From: Glomus cerebriforme
Lineage: Eukaryota; Glomeromycota; Glomeromycetes; Glomerales; Glomeraceae
Reading direction: 5' to 3'
Length of the DNA: 34,602 nt
Assembly (NCBI GenBank): GCA_003550305.1
Contig: QKYT01000004.1
Span: 456,315 to 490,916 of the forward strand
Shown here: piece after piece, positions 21,034-31,747 of the stretch
Layout of the letters: each line of letters opens with the position of its first letter
Position numbering within the stretch: the stretch's first letter is position 1
Position numbers and translations under genes: made by a program
Notes under the pieces: model-generated
Seen by the model: the letters and a program-made list of their open reading frames with translations, nothing else
Databases searched by the model: none
Told to the model about the DNA's origin: nothing

Positions 21034-22109
21034 ATGAGTACCCAAATCTTAACTAAAAAAATTAATCTTGAGAATAATCTTGGGGAACATATTTTAATAG
21101 AAGATGGAATTTCTCAAATTTTTCCCGATACAAAGATTCATGCCATCTCTGTAAATTATGATGAAAATCCTTCAAACAATAAATCTATACTTAAAAACAC
21201 GATGACTCGTGGATTGGCTGAGGCAATTTTTCATGCTTATAACAATCATCAACATTTACGCTTGACACCTGATGATATTTGGTTAACTATCGCACAAGGA
21301 GTTAGTCATCATATTAATTATGATGCAGAAAAATTTCGTTCTCGTTTTGTTAATCATGAAGGTAAAAAAAAATAAGTGTTGAGGTCGATGATATTTTAGT
21401 TCATAGAAATTTTCGCCTTAAGGGAAATTGGCCTGAAGTGGTAAATAGATTGGTTGTAAAAACTGATCAAGCTGTAGAAAAGATTGATATAAAATCTCTT
21501 TTAGAATGTAATTTTTCTACAACATCAAAAACTTCTCTCACTGCTAGTCGTATTGTTCTTTTGGATATGGTTAAAGCATATTTTTCGTATANTNTAANNN
21601 TTNNGTGTGGAATTCCTAAGGTTACTCTCGAAGGCACTTTAGAAGATTGGACAAAATTGCAAGAAAAAGTCATTCGATTACGTCAATTGGATTTAAAAAT
21701 GGATTTTTGGTTGGATAGATTGGAACCTGTCATATGGAAATTAGTTGAAACTTATAAAGGAGAAGTTGATGAGACCTTTTGGGCAAAAATAATTTCTTTA
21801 CAAGATTATGGTTCAGGTGGTCAAACTATTGTTAATGGATGGATTACAGCCTTTTATCCTTATAGTAAAGATGGAACAAAATTGGAAAATAATTTCATTA
21901 AACCATATGATATTCCTGATGGAAGAGTTGCAGTTCCATTTACGACTAATACTGGATTAAATCTAAAATTTGTTGCTGGATTCTTTGGTGTTCAACAGAA
22001 AACTCTTGATAATTCTAATGAAATAGCTGTTTCGCCAATCATTGGTTGGTCTGTTATTGATGATAAAACTACGGAGAAAGATACTGATGATAAATCTAAG
22101 AGGAATTAG
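21034..22109 (+). pseudogene. DUF4419 domain protein, frameshifted in an A run
   Basis: The frame from MSTQILTKK encodes the N-terminal part of a DUF4419 protein (TRGLAEAIFHAYNNH, LTPDDIWLTIAQGVSHHI, FRSRFVNHEGK). It breaks at nine A (21364-21372), where ten or seven are needed. The next frame continues directly: VEVDDILVHRNF, WPEVVNRLV, SLTASRIVLLDMVKAYFSY, CGIPKVTLEGTLEDWTKLQEK, GSGGQTIVNGWITAFYPY, ending at TAG. The full product would be 358 residues, the usual size. Seven Ns at 21592-21604 hide a few codons before CGIP. An in-frame ATG at 20929 would add 35 residues rich in basic and hydrophobic residues without acids, resembling a mitochondrial presequence, but family members usually start near the later ATG. 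The biochemical role of DUF4419 is unknown. Homopolymer location suggests sequence error as likely as loss. Confidence 0.8.
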
Positions 22110-23068
22110 ATAAATTTTTTTAAAAGAATGAATTGATCTGTAAATTCCATTCTTTATATGTTGAAAATTTTCTCTCATTATTCTTTTTTTAAGTTAAATT
22201 TAATTGATTTTAGTATTTATGTTATTAAGTTAACTTGTAAAGAGTCATTCAATTTGGTGAAAATAAAACTATATATTACATTAAAAAATAATGATGATAT
22301 TTGCCATCCAGTTTTAAATCTTTAATAGGACCCAGAAATATAATAAAATTCTGGCTAGGGAAAATCCACATAATTGTTTTTTTGATGCGGTTACCCCATT
22401 CGTATTTACTTGAAAACATTCTTTACATTTTCCATATATCATCATAACGATAATAATATAAATAATAAATTTCTTGGTCACATTTTTCACATAAAATAAA
22501 ATCATAATCTTCAAAGTTTGCTTCTCTTTCGTATCTATTTCGATATTTTTTAAAAATATAATATTCTGTTTTTTATTATCATTACAAAATTGATCATTTT
22601 TTTCTTATAATTGACGGTTATTTTTATGTTTTATCGAAACTAGCCGTATATACTGTATATCAGGTATGAGAGTTGCAAAATTAGACAGACCGCTTTATAC
22701 TAGTCTGTTTAAATTTATTGTTGTTCAAAGTAATTTTTTTTTTTTTTTTGTTTTTTTTTTACTATCAGAGAAAAAAAATGTTTTTTGTTATTTGACACTA
22801 ACTAAATTTATCGTCATTGGCTTACTTGTGGTGCCGAAAAGGTTGCTTAACTTTATTTGGTGTTGGTGATTATTTTTTCAATTTTTGTGATGTTCGATAG
22901 ATATCAAAACTATAAAACGCTCTCTTGCTTCTCTTGCTAACAATTTTTTTCCAACATTAATTTAATAATTATACAGTATATCAGTCTCTTAATTATTTCA
23001 CAATTGTTATATTCTCATCAAAATTATTCAAGAATCCAAATTACACCCTCGCGCAATATATTACCTAA
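22110..23068. other. Intergenic region with possible decayed coding
   Basis: On the minus strand near 22510-22310, short frames such as DYDFILCEKCDQEIYYLYYY and FQVNTNG-like residues appear in different phases, separated by stops; this could be a relic of a Cys-motif protein but is too weak to call. Long T runs lie at 22735-22760. TACTGTA and TACAGTA heptamers occur near 22652 and 22974. Confidence 0.3.
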
Positions 23069-23248
23069 ATGAATATAATTATTTCGATACAGACCATTAA
23101 TAATGACCTTAATAGTGAAATGGAATTTGACAAGAATGATGATGATGAAGTAGTGAATGATGACAACGTATTAAATGAAAGAATGAATTTACGACCATTT
23201 CAAAATATATTGAATTACAAATATGTAATACGTAATATTAAAAAGTAA
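23069..23248 (+). CDS. Possible small acidic hypothetical protein
   Basis: A 59-residue ATG-to-TAA frame. Residues about 18-36 are Asp/Glu/Asn-rich (MEFDKNDDDEVVNDDN); the C-terminus is basic and aromatic (LRPFQNILNYKYVIRNIKK). The composition looks coding rather than random AT sequence. No domain is recognised, and it could be the last exon or a fragment of a larger gene. Confidence 0.3.
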   Translation: MNIIISIQTINNDLNSEMEFDKNDDDEVVNDDNVLNERMNLRPFQNILNYKYVIRNIKK

Positions 23249-23488
23249 TAAAAAATAAAAAATTTTTTTTCTGTAAATGGAAAATGGAATGGATTATAGT
23301 GTTTCTTTTAAAAATTCACTAAAATAACAATTGTTATGACAAATGATATCAATACAATAACTTTGAAAAAATTAATCAGAAAATTCATGCATGATTTTAA
23401 TATCTGAAGTATCTATTGTATCTATTTGAGTAACGATTATACTATAGCTTATGGAAAGTCTTTTATCATACTTTCATGAGTAATGATA

Positions 23489-23692
23489 AGGGAACGGCCA
23501 GAAATGACGTCATTTCCTAAGGGGGGTTGAGGTCATGATGATGTTACATTTTTCCTTTTTTGGAAATTGGTAATAAACATAATTCTGACCAGTATTATGT
23601 TTATAATTTTTTATTTCCTAAAATGGATGATGACCTGGGGGGGGGGGTCAAAAATCCTGAAATTTAAATGTCGTCATTTCTGGCCATCCCCT
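23489..23692. mobile_element. Foldback MITE-like element (204 bp) flanked by TA
   Basis: Terminal inverted repeats read AGGGAACGGCCAGAAATGAC on the left and AGGGGATGGCCAGAAATGAC when the right end is reverse-complemented: two mismatches in 20, and similarity continues through TCATTT/ACATTT. The dinucleotide TA flanks both ends (23487-23488 and 23693-23694). The interior also pairs: GGAAATTGGTAATAAACATAAT against ATTATGTTTATAATTTTTTATTTCC, so nearly the whole element forms one hairpin. A G-run of 12 interrupts the right half. There is no coding capacity. TA duplication and AGGG-like ends suggest mobilisation by a Tc1/mariner-type transposase; this is inference. Confidence 0.7.
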
Positions 23693-23967
23693 TACAGACC
23701 TGATAAGAAAAATATATAAAACCAAACCTTTTTTTGTTTATAATCAAAAACTCAGTGTAATGGTGTGTATACAACACCAAAAGGAAAACTAACGGATGCA
23801 ACACTACCACTCCTATGAAAACTATCTCAAGTATCCAAGGAATATTATTGAAAAGGTTAGTGTTTCGGTCAAGCTGTGTAGCAAACTAAAAGGAGCTAGA
23901 GAAAGGATATGGGACAGATCAGGTGATATCTAGGCCTGGTTTTCTCTTATTCCAAGAAAGAAAATCT

Positions 23968-23991
23968 GACTAGTTCGGAGGAGAACTAGTC
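23968..23991. repeat. Perfect 9-bp hairpin
   Basis: GACTAGTTC and GAACTAGTC pair perfectly over a six-base loop GGAGGA. An outer purine stretch (AAGAAAGAAAA) before it and a pyrimidine stretch (TTTTTTCTTTC) after it can extend the pairing. It could be an RNA structure or a transposon remnant. Confidence 0.6.
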
Positions 23992-24009
23992 TATGTACCT
24001 TTTTTCTTT

Positions 24010-24840
24010 CCACTTTTTGCTAATCAAAGATCCTCTCTATCTGTTTTTAGGATTTATTTAGACAACACTATATGAATATGAACAGACAACACTACTGCCT
24101 CACGAAAAGTCTTAATTTTTAATATATCATTTCTCTTAAATAATTTCAATGCAATTAATTTATATTTATATTTTTTTTATCTTAAAATATAAATTCGCAA
24201 AATAAATCTATTCTGTGATAAATTTCGAAAAAATAATGAAAAATCATAATCTTTATCATCAATCATTATTTGTAATTGTAATAATTTCGTTCATGCATAT
24301 ATAATTTGAGTTGAGCCTGCAATCATTAATCTTTTCTAACAATATTATTATATGAAAGAACTTGCTGAAATAAAAGTATTTGTTTTTGATATAACGTATG
24401 ATGTATTATTTTAGAAGCAAATGTTTTCAATCATGTGCTATTTATTATTGTGAATGTTCAAAATATCCCCGTAATTAAATTAACGAATTAAATTTTTTGT
24501 AATTTATTATTAATTATCTACTGTAATAAACTGAATATTGGTGAAAAAAAAAGCATTATTCAATAAAACATTGTTCAACATTAACTCCTACGCATTAACA
24601 TAATAAGAATTTCATACTTTATCAGTTTAAAAAAAACTTTATAAAACTAAAGAAGGCCTTCATTTAAAAAAAAATGAAGTTTTTTATAATTATTAGTAAA
24701 ATTTTACAGACATAATGAGAAGCGATAAAATTATTATCTATATACATATGAAAAAAAAATTTTTCTATTTCGTATTAAATTTTAATTTCTTTTAAATTAA
24801 AAAACTTTAATTGTATTACCTAGCTATATCTTTACTTTGT
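24010..24840. other. Intergenic region, no gene recognised
   Basis: Strongly AT-rich, with many homopolymers. A small direct inverted motif GAAGGCCTTC lies near 24652-24661. No coding frame or RNA gene was recognised. Confidence 0.45.
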
Positions 24841-24846
24841 AAAGTT

Positions 24847-25263
24847 ATGGGACAAGAATATCTTAGTGACGATATTTTGAGAAAATAAAAGATTTTTTGT
24901 CCATTATGAATTAACTGAACAAGAATTGTTAATTGATGAACTGATACAAAATGAAAAATTAAGAGAGCATTACAAAAGGTATGGTTTATTTAAAGGGTGC
25001 AAACAATTCAATACTGGTCATGATTGGTGGTGTCATTATATAACGCTAAACATTTTTAACGAAATTTTAAAAATTGGACGAGCAGAAATTCTGATGTTGA
25101 TCAAGAATCTCGGCTTAATATGATAGATTTGAAAATATTGAATAGATTATAAAGGGATGCTTTATATAGAGCAAAACGGGGGAAGAGAATATATCTCTCT
25201 TGGAAGAGATTTAATGATAAAACTATTTTAAAAAGTTTAAATAATTCGAAATATTTAAAATGA
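24847..25263 (+). pseudogene. Relic of the zinc-ribbon/protein-kinase family
   Basis: Three phases together recall the leader of the kinase family seen at 13.2 kb: MGQEYLSDDILRK, then ELTEQELLIDELIQNEKLRE, YGLFKGCKQFNTGHDWWC (C-x2-C reduced to one Cys before K), then after a frame change NAKHF, a stop, RNFKNWTSRNSDVDQ. Further on, LYRAKRGKRI and WKRFNDKTILKSLNNSK resemble the N-lobe between the Gly-rich loop and the ATP-binding Lys. At least two frameshifts and two stops are present, and the rest of the kinase is absent. It is clearly non-functional as a protein. Confidence 0.7.
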
Positions 25264-25346
25264 AAACTAATATTAGATTAATTTCCATTTGAAATGAATA
25301 ATTCACGTCAGATGGCATAGTACAATATTAAATTACTATTTATTAA

Positions 25347-25480
25347 TGACTCATGCTTAAGAATATTACGACATATGTAATATGATAAGTATGAGTAATT
25401 ATATATCTATTTGTTCAACGTGATTACTCATTGATACTATTTATGATTGATGAGTCAATCTCAGAGATTTTGGTATAAAA
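25347..25480 (+). promoter_or_regulatory. Possible promoter: two AP-1/Gcn4-type sites and a TATA box
   Basis: ATGACTCAT at 25346-25354 and TGAGTCA at 25451-25457 match the bZIP (Gcn4/AP-1) core. GGTATAAAA follows at 25472-25480, and a pyrimidine-rich stretch comes after it. An inverted pair ATGAGTAAT/ATTACTCAT lies between the two sites. The arrangement would drive transcription to the right, into the GC-richer repeat. Sequence match only; no transcript is known. Confidence 0.3.
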
Positions 25481-25505
25481 TGTGGCCTCTTTTCCTCACT
25501 CTCAT

Positions 25506-26095
25506 TGAATAGTTTTAATATTTTATTACACTAAATTTTTTTATTTCCTTATTTCACTCCTTCATTTTCCCTTAAGGCCTTAAAAATCTTTTTTTTTATA
25601 TATTTTTGAGGGTCTGCGGTCCGCGACCCGGATGTATAGCAAAAGTTTCGGGCTCTACACAAAAAAATCATGGTTATGGTAGAGACGGAGCAGTGCGGAA
25701 TTGGTTGGAGCATTGTTCGCCATTAAAACATGTTTCTTTTCGTGGCAAAACATTTACGGAAGTGCACTCTGCTGGAAACCACGCTGGGAAAGGAATGTTC
25801 ACCGCGAAAGCAACGAACTCTTTCTTTGGCCTGGAAGCCTGTGTTCGAACGTAATCATACACATTTAATGAAAAGAAATGCTTCTATTAGAATAGTTTTA
25901 ATATTTATCACACCGTATTTTTTTATTTCCCTATTAACCTATTTCACTCCATCTTCCCTTAAGGTCTTAAAGATCTTTCTTTATTTTTGAGATATGGGTA
26001 TAAAAGTTTCGGGTTCTACAAAAAAAAAATTCTGGTTATGGTAGAGGAGCAGCGCGGAATTGGTTGGGGAGCTGCTCACCATTAATAACAGATAA
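25506..26095. repeat. Diverged internal duplication (about 385-nt offset) with GC-rich core
   Basis: 25506-25740 and 25890-26095 share a string of landmarks in order: GAATAGTTTTAATAT, TTTTTTTATTTCC, CCCTTAAGG, TATTTTTGAG, AAAAGTTTCGGGYTCTACA, TTATGGTAGAG, GCGGAATTGGTTGG. The left copy has an extra GC-rich start with a GGGTC...GACCC hairpin. The segment 25608-25855 is much richer in G+C than its surroundings and is open on both strands, but no protein family is recognised. The second half reappears at 28965-29170 through the larger tandem duplication. Confidence 0.6.
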
Positions 26096-26099
26096 ATAC

Positions 26100-28079
26100 A
26101 AATTTTAACCGGGAATGTATACTGTATATGAAAGAATATTACTGTTATTATAAATTTGTAAGAAACTTAAATACTCTCGTGTTCCAAGTCGGGATATGCC
26201 AATATTTACTATAATATAATAATTTGAAATGATCTCTTTCAAGAATGATCCATTTCATCGTTTACAAACTCTTTTCCATATGATACAGTACTTCTATACA
26301 GTAAATGATGTTGGATCTAAAAAACCAATTAAAACCAATCCATATATAAATCAATGCAGTTGTAGATTGTTTATTACTACACGCGTTCATGGAAAAATAT
26401 TTAAATGGGATCCTTGACTTATTGTTATTTATCAAAAATGTTACTTTATGAGGATATTTTTCACCGTTACAATCATATACTGTATATACAAAACCTCATA
26501 AACTAATGGAATTTATGAAATTTTTTGGTTCGCATAACATGATCGGATCTCGTCTATTTAATTTAGTTTTTTCAAGATCAAGTTTTGAACTTTATAAGAA
26601 TTTTTATTTATTCAATAGAGATTTATAAATTCGCATAATTACGCTTGTATTAGTTCGTCTAATCATATTTTTGATAATATTTAGAACAACTTTACCTATG
26701 ACTAATTTAAATATCGGTTTCCGATATGTCGCACTATACTGTAAATAACAATTTTCCAGATTTGAAATTCCTAATACCGATCCAATAAAGCTGATTTTCA
26801 GGAATAAATAACAGAAGAGAAAATGATAATAAAAAATGTGCATATGTCAGTTTAAAATGTGAATAAAGGATAACAAAAAAATTATGTCTTTAACTACAGT
26901 ACATTTAAGAACATAGTATATAATATTTAAGTTGATTAATATTAAATAGTAAAATTTCGTGGCCAAGTTCTAATTGCGCCACATTATCCATAAAGGATTA
27001 TAAATGGAACGATTATATTATTTCTAACTAAAATAAAAGTTATATTTAACACTTATTTATTCTGAAATTTGCAGATGAACTACTTTATGCTTCAATTAAA
27101 TAAATATTTAATATAACTCATAATATCCTGAAATCTCTGATTAAGGAATGTATTCATACAGGAATGACAGATATTTATTGGTGACATTCACCATAGAATT
27201 AATTCTGCGATATTCACTTTGTAACTGCTAAATCCATCCATTCTCTTATGAGTTACCAATATGATAGGAGTGAACTCCTATCAGTTTGATTAAATTTCTT
27301 TGACTTGCAGCAATTCTAAAAAGCAAATACTTGCAATAATAATGATTTCCCATAAATCGAATGCAAAAAATCTTCGTGCTGTAAACATGATAGAAGGTTT
27401 GATTTAGATTATGTAATCCTCACATCCAGGTTTTTTTTATCCCATGTGATAGATGGTATGGTACCCAGTTCCACTGAATACGGTTTGTATGATAATAGTA
27501 TAATAATCAATTCTCATAATCTCTCCAAAAAAAATTGTTGTTCATCTGGATTTGTACTTAAGATTTCATAAATAAACTGACTGTTCCTTATATTTTAAAC
27601 TGTCTTATTTTAGATGAGAATCCATTTTCAGATTTCTATCAATACTAGTGAATCTCTACTATTATTTACTAAGAATGCAATCATAGAGAATCAAAAGTCT
27701 TTCTTCAGTGACGTCGCAGCCAAAGATCTCAAGTTTATATGGAAGGTTGATATTATTCCTTAATGATGAACATCATTACTAAGTTAACATTAACATTAGT
27801 GAATTCAGTGGTGAATTGCACAAACAAATACACCAAATGCCGATTACGATTTAGTGTAAAACATTACACGTTATGCATCATTGCATCATTGTTGTTTGTT
27901 AATAATTCTGAATGAACTTATATTTAGATAAATCATTTATCTTTATATATTTATCTATTTATTTAAAAAGGAGCGTAATCTTAATTTACTTTGTCGTCTC
28001 TTTTTTACACCTCTTTTCTTTTTTTTTGATAAAAAAAATACATTCTTTTTTTTTAAACCTTATCTCGTATTAAGCGAAA
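26100..28079. other. Noncoding region upstream of the ubiquitin-fusion gene (unit 1)
   Basis: No convincing gene. It includes six TACTGTA/TACAGTA heptamers, a perfect hairpin GATAGGAG-TGAA-CTCCTATC (27263-27282), a palindrome TAATGATG-AA-CATCATTA (27761-27778) and a pyrimidine-rich leader just before the ATG at 28080. The 62-residue frame at 26229-26417 has no recognisable domain. Confidence 0.5.
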
Positions 28080-28672
28080 ATGTCAAACTTACTTTTAGCT
28101 GCAGCATTGAGTTCTGTTACTAAAAATACAGTTATTACATATGATGATTATGTTGAAAAAAAAATTGGCGATTGTGTTCAATATAATATATTGGATCAAA
28201 AATCCCTTCATCAATCCCATCTAGTTGGTGGTAAAGTACCAATATCATTATCTCTTGTATCTGATATTGGTATAAATTCGTCTCTTGACCAATCTGGTGG
28301 TATGCAAATATTCGTTAAAACATTAACTGGTAAAACTATATCACTCGAAGTTAAATCAAGTGATACAATTTATCAATTAAGAGAAAAAATTCAAAATAAA
28401 GAAGGTATACCATCAGGTCAACAAAAATTAGTTTTTGCCGGTAAAAAACTTAAAGGAAAACATACTTTAACATATTACAATATACAAAAGGAGTCTACTT
28501 TACATTTACTACTGAGATTTAAAGGCGATGGACTTATGGCTTTATATCTTCAATCTGATCATCTTGCTCCAAGTTATGATTATGATTTTACAAATGTAAA
28601 TGATAATGGAAGAACTTTTATGCGAGGAAATTTCGAGTACAAGCGACCTTGCGGTTGGAAAAGAATTGCTCT
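28080..28672 (+). pseudogene. Ubiquitin-like fusion protein, copy 1, truncated at scaffold join
   Basis: The first 197 codons are identical to the copy that starts at 31155, including the whole ubiquitin-like domain and the start of the middle domain (up to CGWKRIA). The frame then runs through an N into the beginning of repeat unit 2 and stops. The intron and the ADP-ribosyltransferase-like part are missing. The break falls exactly at the single N, so it may be an assembly artefact rather than a true truncated gene. Confidence 0.8.
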
Positions 28673-28673
28673 N

Positions 28674-31600
28674 TATATATTTTGAGGGTCTGCGGTCCGC
28701 GACCCGGATGTATAGCAAAAGTTTCGGGCTCTACACAAAAAATCCTGGTTATGGTAGAGACGGAGCAGTGCGGAATTGGTTGGAGCACTGTTCGCCATTA
28801 AAACATGTTACTTTTCGTGGCAAAACATTTACGGAAGTGCACTCTGCTGGAAACCACGCTGGGAAAGGAATGTTCACCGCGAAAGCAACGAACTCTTTCT
28901 TTGGCCTGGAAGCCTGTGTTCGAACGTAATCATACACATTTAATGAAAAGAAATGCTTCTATTAGAATAGTTTTAATATTTATCACACCGTATTTTTTTA
29001 TTTCCCTATTAACCTATTTCACTCCATCTTCCCTTAAGGTCTTAAAGATCTTTCTTTATTTTTGAGATATGGGTATAAAAGTTTCGGGTTCTACAAAAAA
29101 AAAATTCTGGTTATGGTAGAGGAGCAGCGCGGAATTGGTTGGGGAGCTGCTCACCATTAATAACAGATAAATACAAATTTTAACCGGGAATGTATACTGT
29201 ATATGAAAGAATATTACTGTTATTATAAATTTGTAAGAAACTTAAATACTCTCGTGTTCCAAGTCGGGATATGCCAATATTTACTATAATATAATAATTT
29301 GAAATGATCTCTTTCAAGAATGATCCATTTCATCGTTTACAAACTCTTTTCCATATGATACAGTACTTCTATACAGTAAATGATGTTGGATCTAAAAAAC
29401 CAATTAAAACCAATCCATATATAAATCAATGCAGTTGTAGATTGTTTATTACTACACGCGTTCATGGAAAAATATTTAAATGGGATCCTTGACTTATTGT
29501 TATTTATCAAAAATGTTACTTTATGAGGATATTTTTCACCGTTACAATCATATACTGTATATACAAAACCTCATAAACTAATGGAATTTATGAAATTTTT
29601 TGGTTCGCATAACATGATCGGATCTCGTCTATTTAATTTAGTTTTTTCAAGATCAAGTTTTGAACTTTATAAGAATTTTTATTTATTCAATAGAGATTTA
29701 TAAATTCGCATAATTACGCTTGTATTAGTTCGTCTAATCATATTTTTGATAATATTTAGAACAACTTTACCTATGACTAATTTAAATATCGGTTTCCGAT
29801 ATGTCGCACTATACTGTAAATAACAATTTTCCAGATTTGAAATTCCTAATACCGATCCAATAAAGCTGATTTTCAGGAATAAATAACAGAAGAGAAAATG
29901 ATAATAAAAAATGTGCATATGTCAGTTTAAAATGTGAATAAAGGATAACAAAAAAATTATGTCTTTAACTACAGTACATTTAAGAACATAGTATATAATA
30001 TTTAAGTTGATTAATATTAAATAGTAAAATTTCGTGGCCAAGTTCTAATTGCGCCACATTATCCATAAAGGATTATAAATGGAACGATTATATTATTTCT
30101 AACTAAAATAAAAGTTATATTTAACACTTATTTATTCTGAAATTTGCAGATGAACTACTTTATGCTTCAATTAAATAAATATTTAATATAACTCATAATA
30201 TCCTGAAATCTCTGATTAAGGAATGTATTCATACAGGAATGACAGATATTTATTGGTGACATTCACCATAGAATTAATTCTGCGATATTCACTTTGTAAC
30301 TGCTAAATCCATCCATTCTCTTATGAGTTACCAATATGATAGGAGTGAACTCCTATCAGTTTGATTAAATTTCTTTGACTTGCAGCAATTCTAAAAAGCA
30401 AATACTTGCAATAATAATGATTTCCCATAAATCGAATGCAAAAAATCTTCGTGCTGTAAACATGATAGAAGGTTTGATTTAGATTATGTAATCCTCACAT
30501 CCAGGTTTTTTTTATCCCATGTGATAGATGGTATGGTACCCAGTTCCACTGAATACGGTTTGTATGATAATAGTATAATAATCAATTCTCATAATCTCTC
30601 CAAAAAAAATTGTTGTTCATCTGGATTTGTACTTAAGATTTCATAAATAAACTGACTGTTCCTTATATTTTAAACTGTCTTATTTTAGATGAGAATCCAT
30701 TTTCAGATTTCTATCAATACTAGTGAATCTCTACTATTATTTACTAAGAATGCAATCATAGAGAATCAAAAGTCTTTCTTCAGTGACGTCGCAGCCAAAG
30801 ATCTCAAGTTTATATGGAAGGTTGATATTATTCCTTAATGATGAACATCATTACTAAGTTAACATTAACATTAGTGAATTCAGTGGTGAATTGCACAAAC
30901 AAATACACCAAATGCCGATTACGATTTAGTGTAAAACATTACACGTTATGCATCATTGCATCATTGTTGTTTGTTAATAATTCTGAATGAACTTATATTT
31001 AGATAAATCATTTATCTTTATATATTTATCTATTTATTTAAAAAGGAGCGTAATCTTAATTTACTTTGTCGTCTCTTTTTTACACCTCTTTTCTTTTTTT
31101 TTGATAAAAAAAATACATTCTTTTTTTTTAAACCTTATCTCGTATTAAGCGAAAATGTCAAACTTACTTTTAGCTGCAGCATTGAGTTCTGTTACTAAAA
31201 ATACAGTTATTACATATGATGATTATGTTGAAAAAAAAATTGGCGATTGTGTTCAATATAATATATTGGATCAAAAATCCCTTCATCAATCCCATCTAGT
31301 TGGTGGTAAAGTACCAATATCATTATCTCTTGTATCTGATATTGGTATAAATTCGTCTCTTGACCAATCTGGTGGTATGCAAATATTCGTTAAAACATTA
31401 ACTGGTAAAACTATATCACTCGAAGTTAAATCAAGTGATACAATTTATCAATTAAGAGAAAAAATTCAAAATAAAGAAGGTATACCATCAGGTCAACAAA
31501 AATTAGTTTTTGCCGGTAAAAAACTTAAAGGAAAACATACTTTAACATATTACAATATACAAAAGGAGTCTACTTTACATTTACTACTGAGATTTAAAGG

Positions 31601-31747
31601 CGATGGACTTATGGCTTTATATCTTCAATCTGATCATCTTGCTCCAAGTTATGATTATGATTTTACAAATGTAAATGATAATGGAAGAACTTTTATGCGA
31701 GGAAATTTCGAGTACAAGCGACCTTGCGGTTGGAAAAGAATTGCTCT
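28674..31747. repeat. 3.07-kb tandem duplication, unit 2
   Basis: Second unit, offset 3075 nt. It contains the same noncoding landmarks (GC-rich repeat, hairpin at 30338-30357, palindrome at 30836-30853) and leads into the complete ubiquitin-fusion gene. Sequence beyond 31747 is unique in the window. Confidence 0.9.

Larger units (their letters stand above)
25597..28672. repeat. 3.07-kb tandem duplication, unit 1
   Basis: Nearly identical to 28674-31747. Differences seen are confined to the first 150 nt (a T and an A run length, and three substitutions), and the rest appears base-for-base equal. It holds the GC-rich repeat, about 2 kb of noncoding DNA and the 5' 593 bases of the ubiquitin-fusion gene. 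The junction with unit 2 is a single N at 28673. Confidence 0.9.

Noticed and set aside
22666..22869. 67-residue frame containing poly-Phe
   Set aside because: The frame stays open only because of long T runs.
26604..26843. 79-residue minus-strand frame (also at 29679-29918)
   Set aside because: No domain, and it lies in AT-rich noncoding DNA; appearing twice only reflects the tandem duplication.
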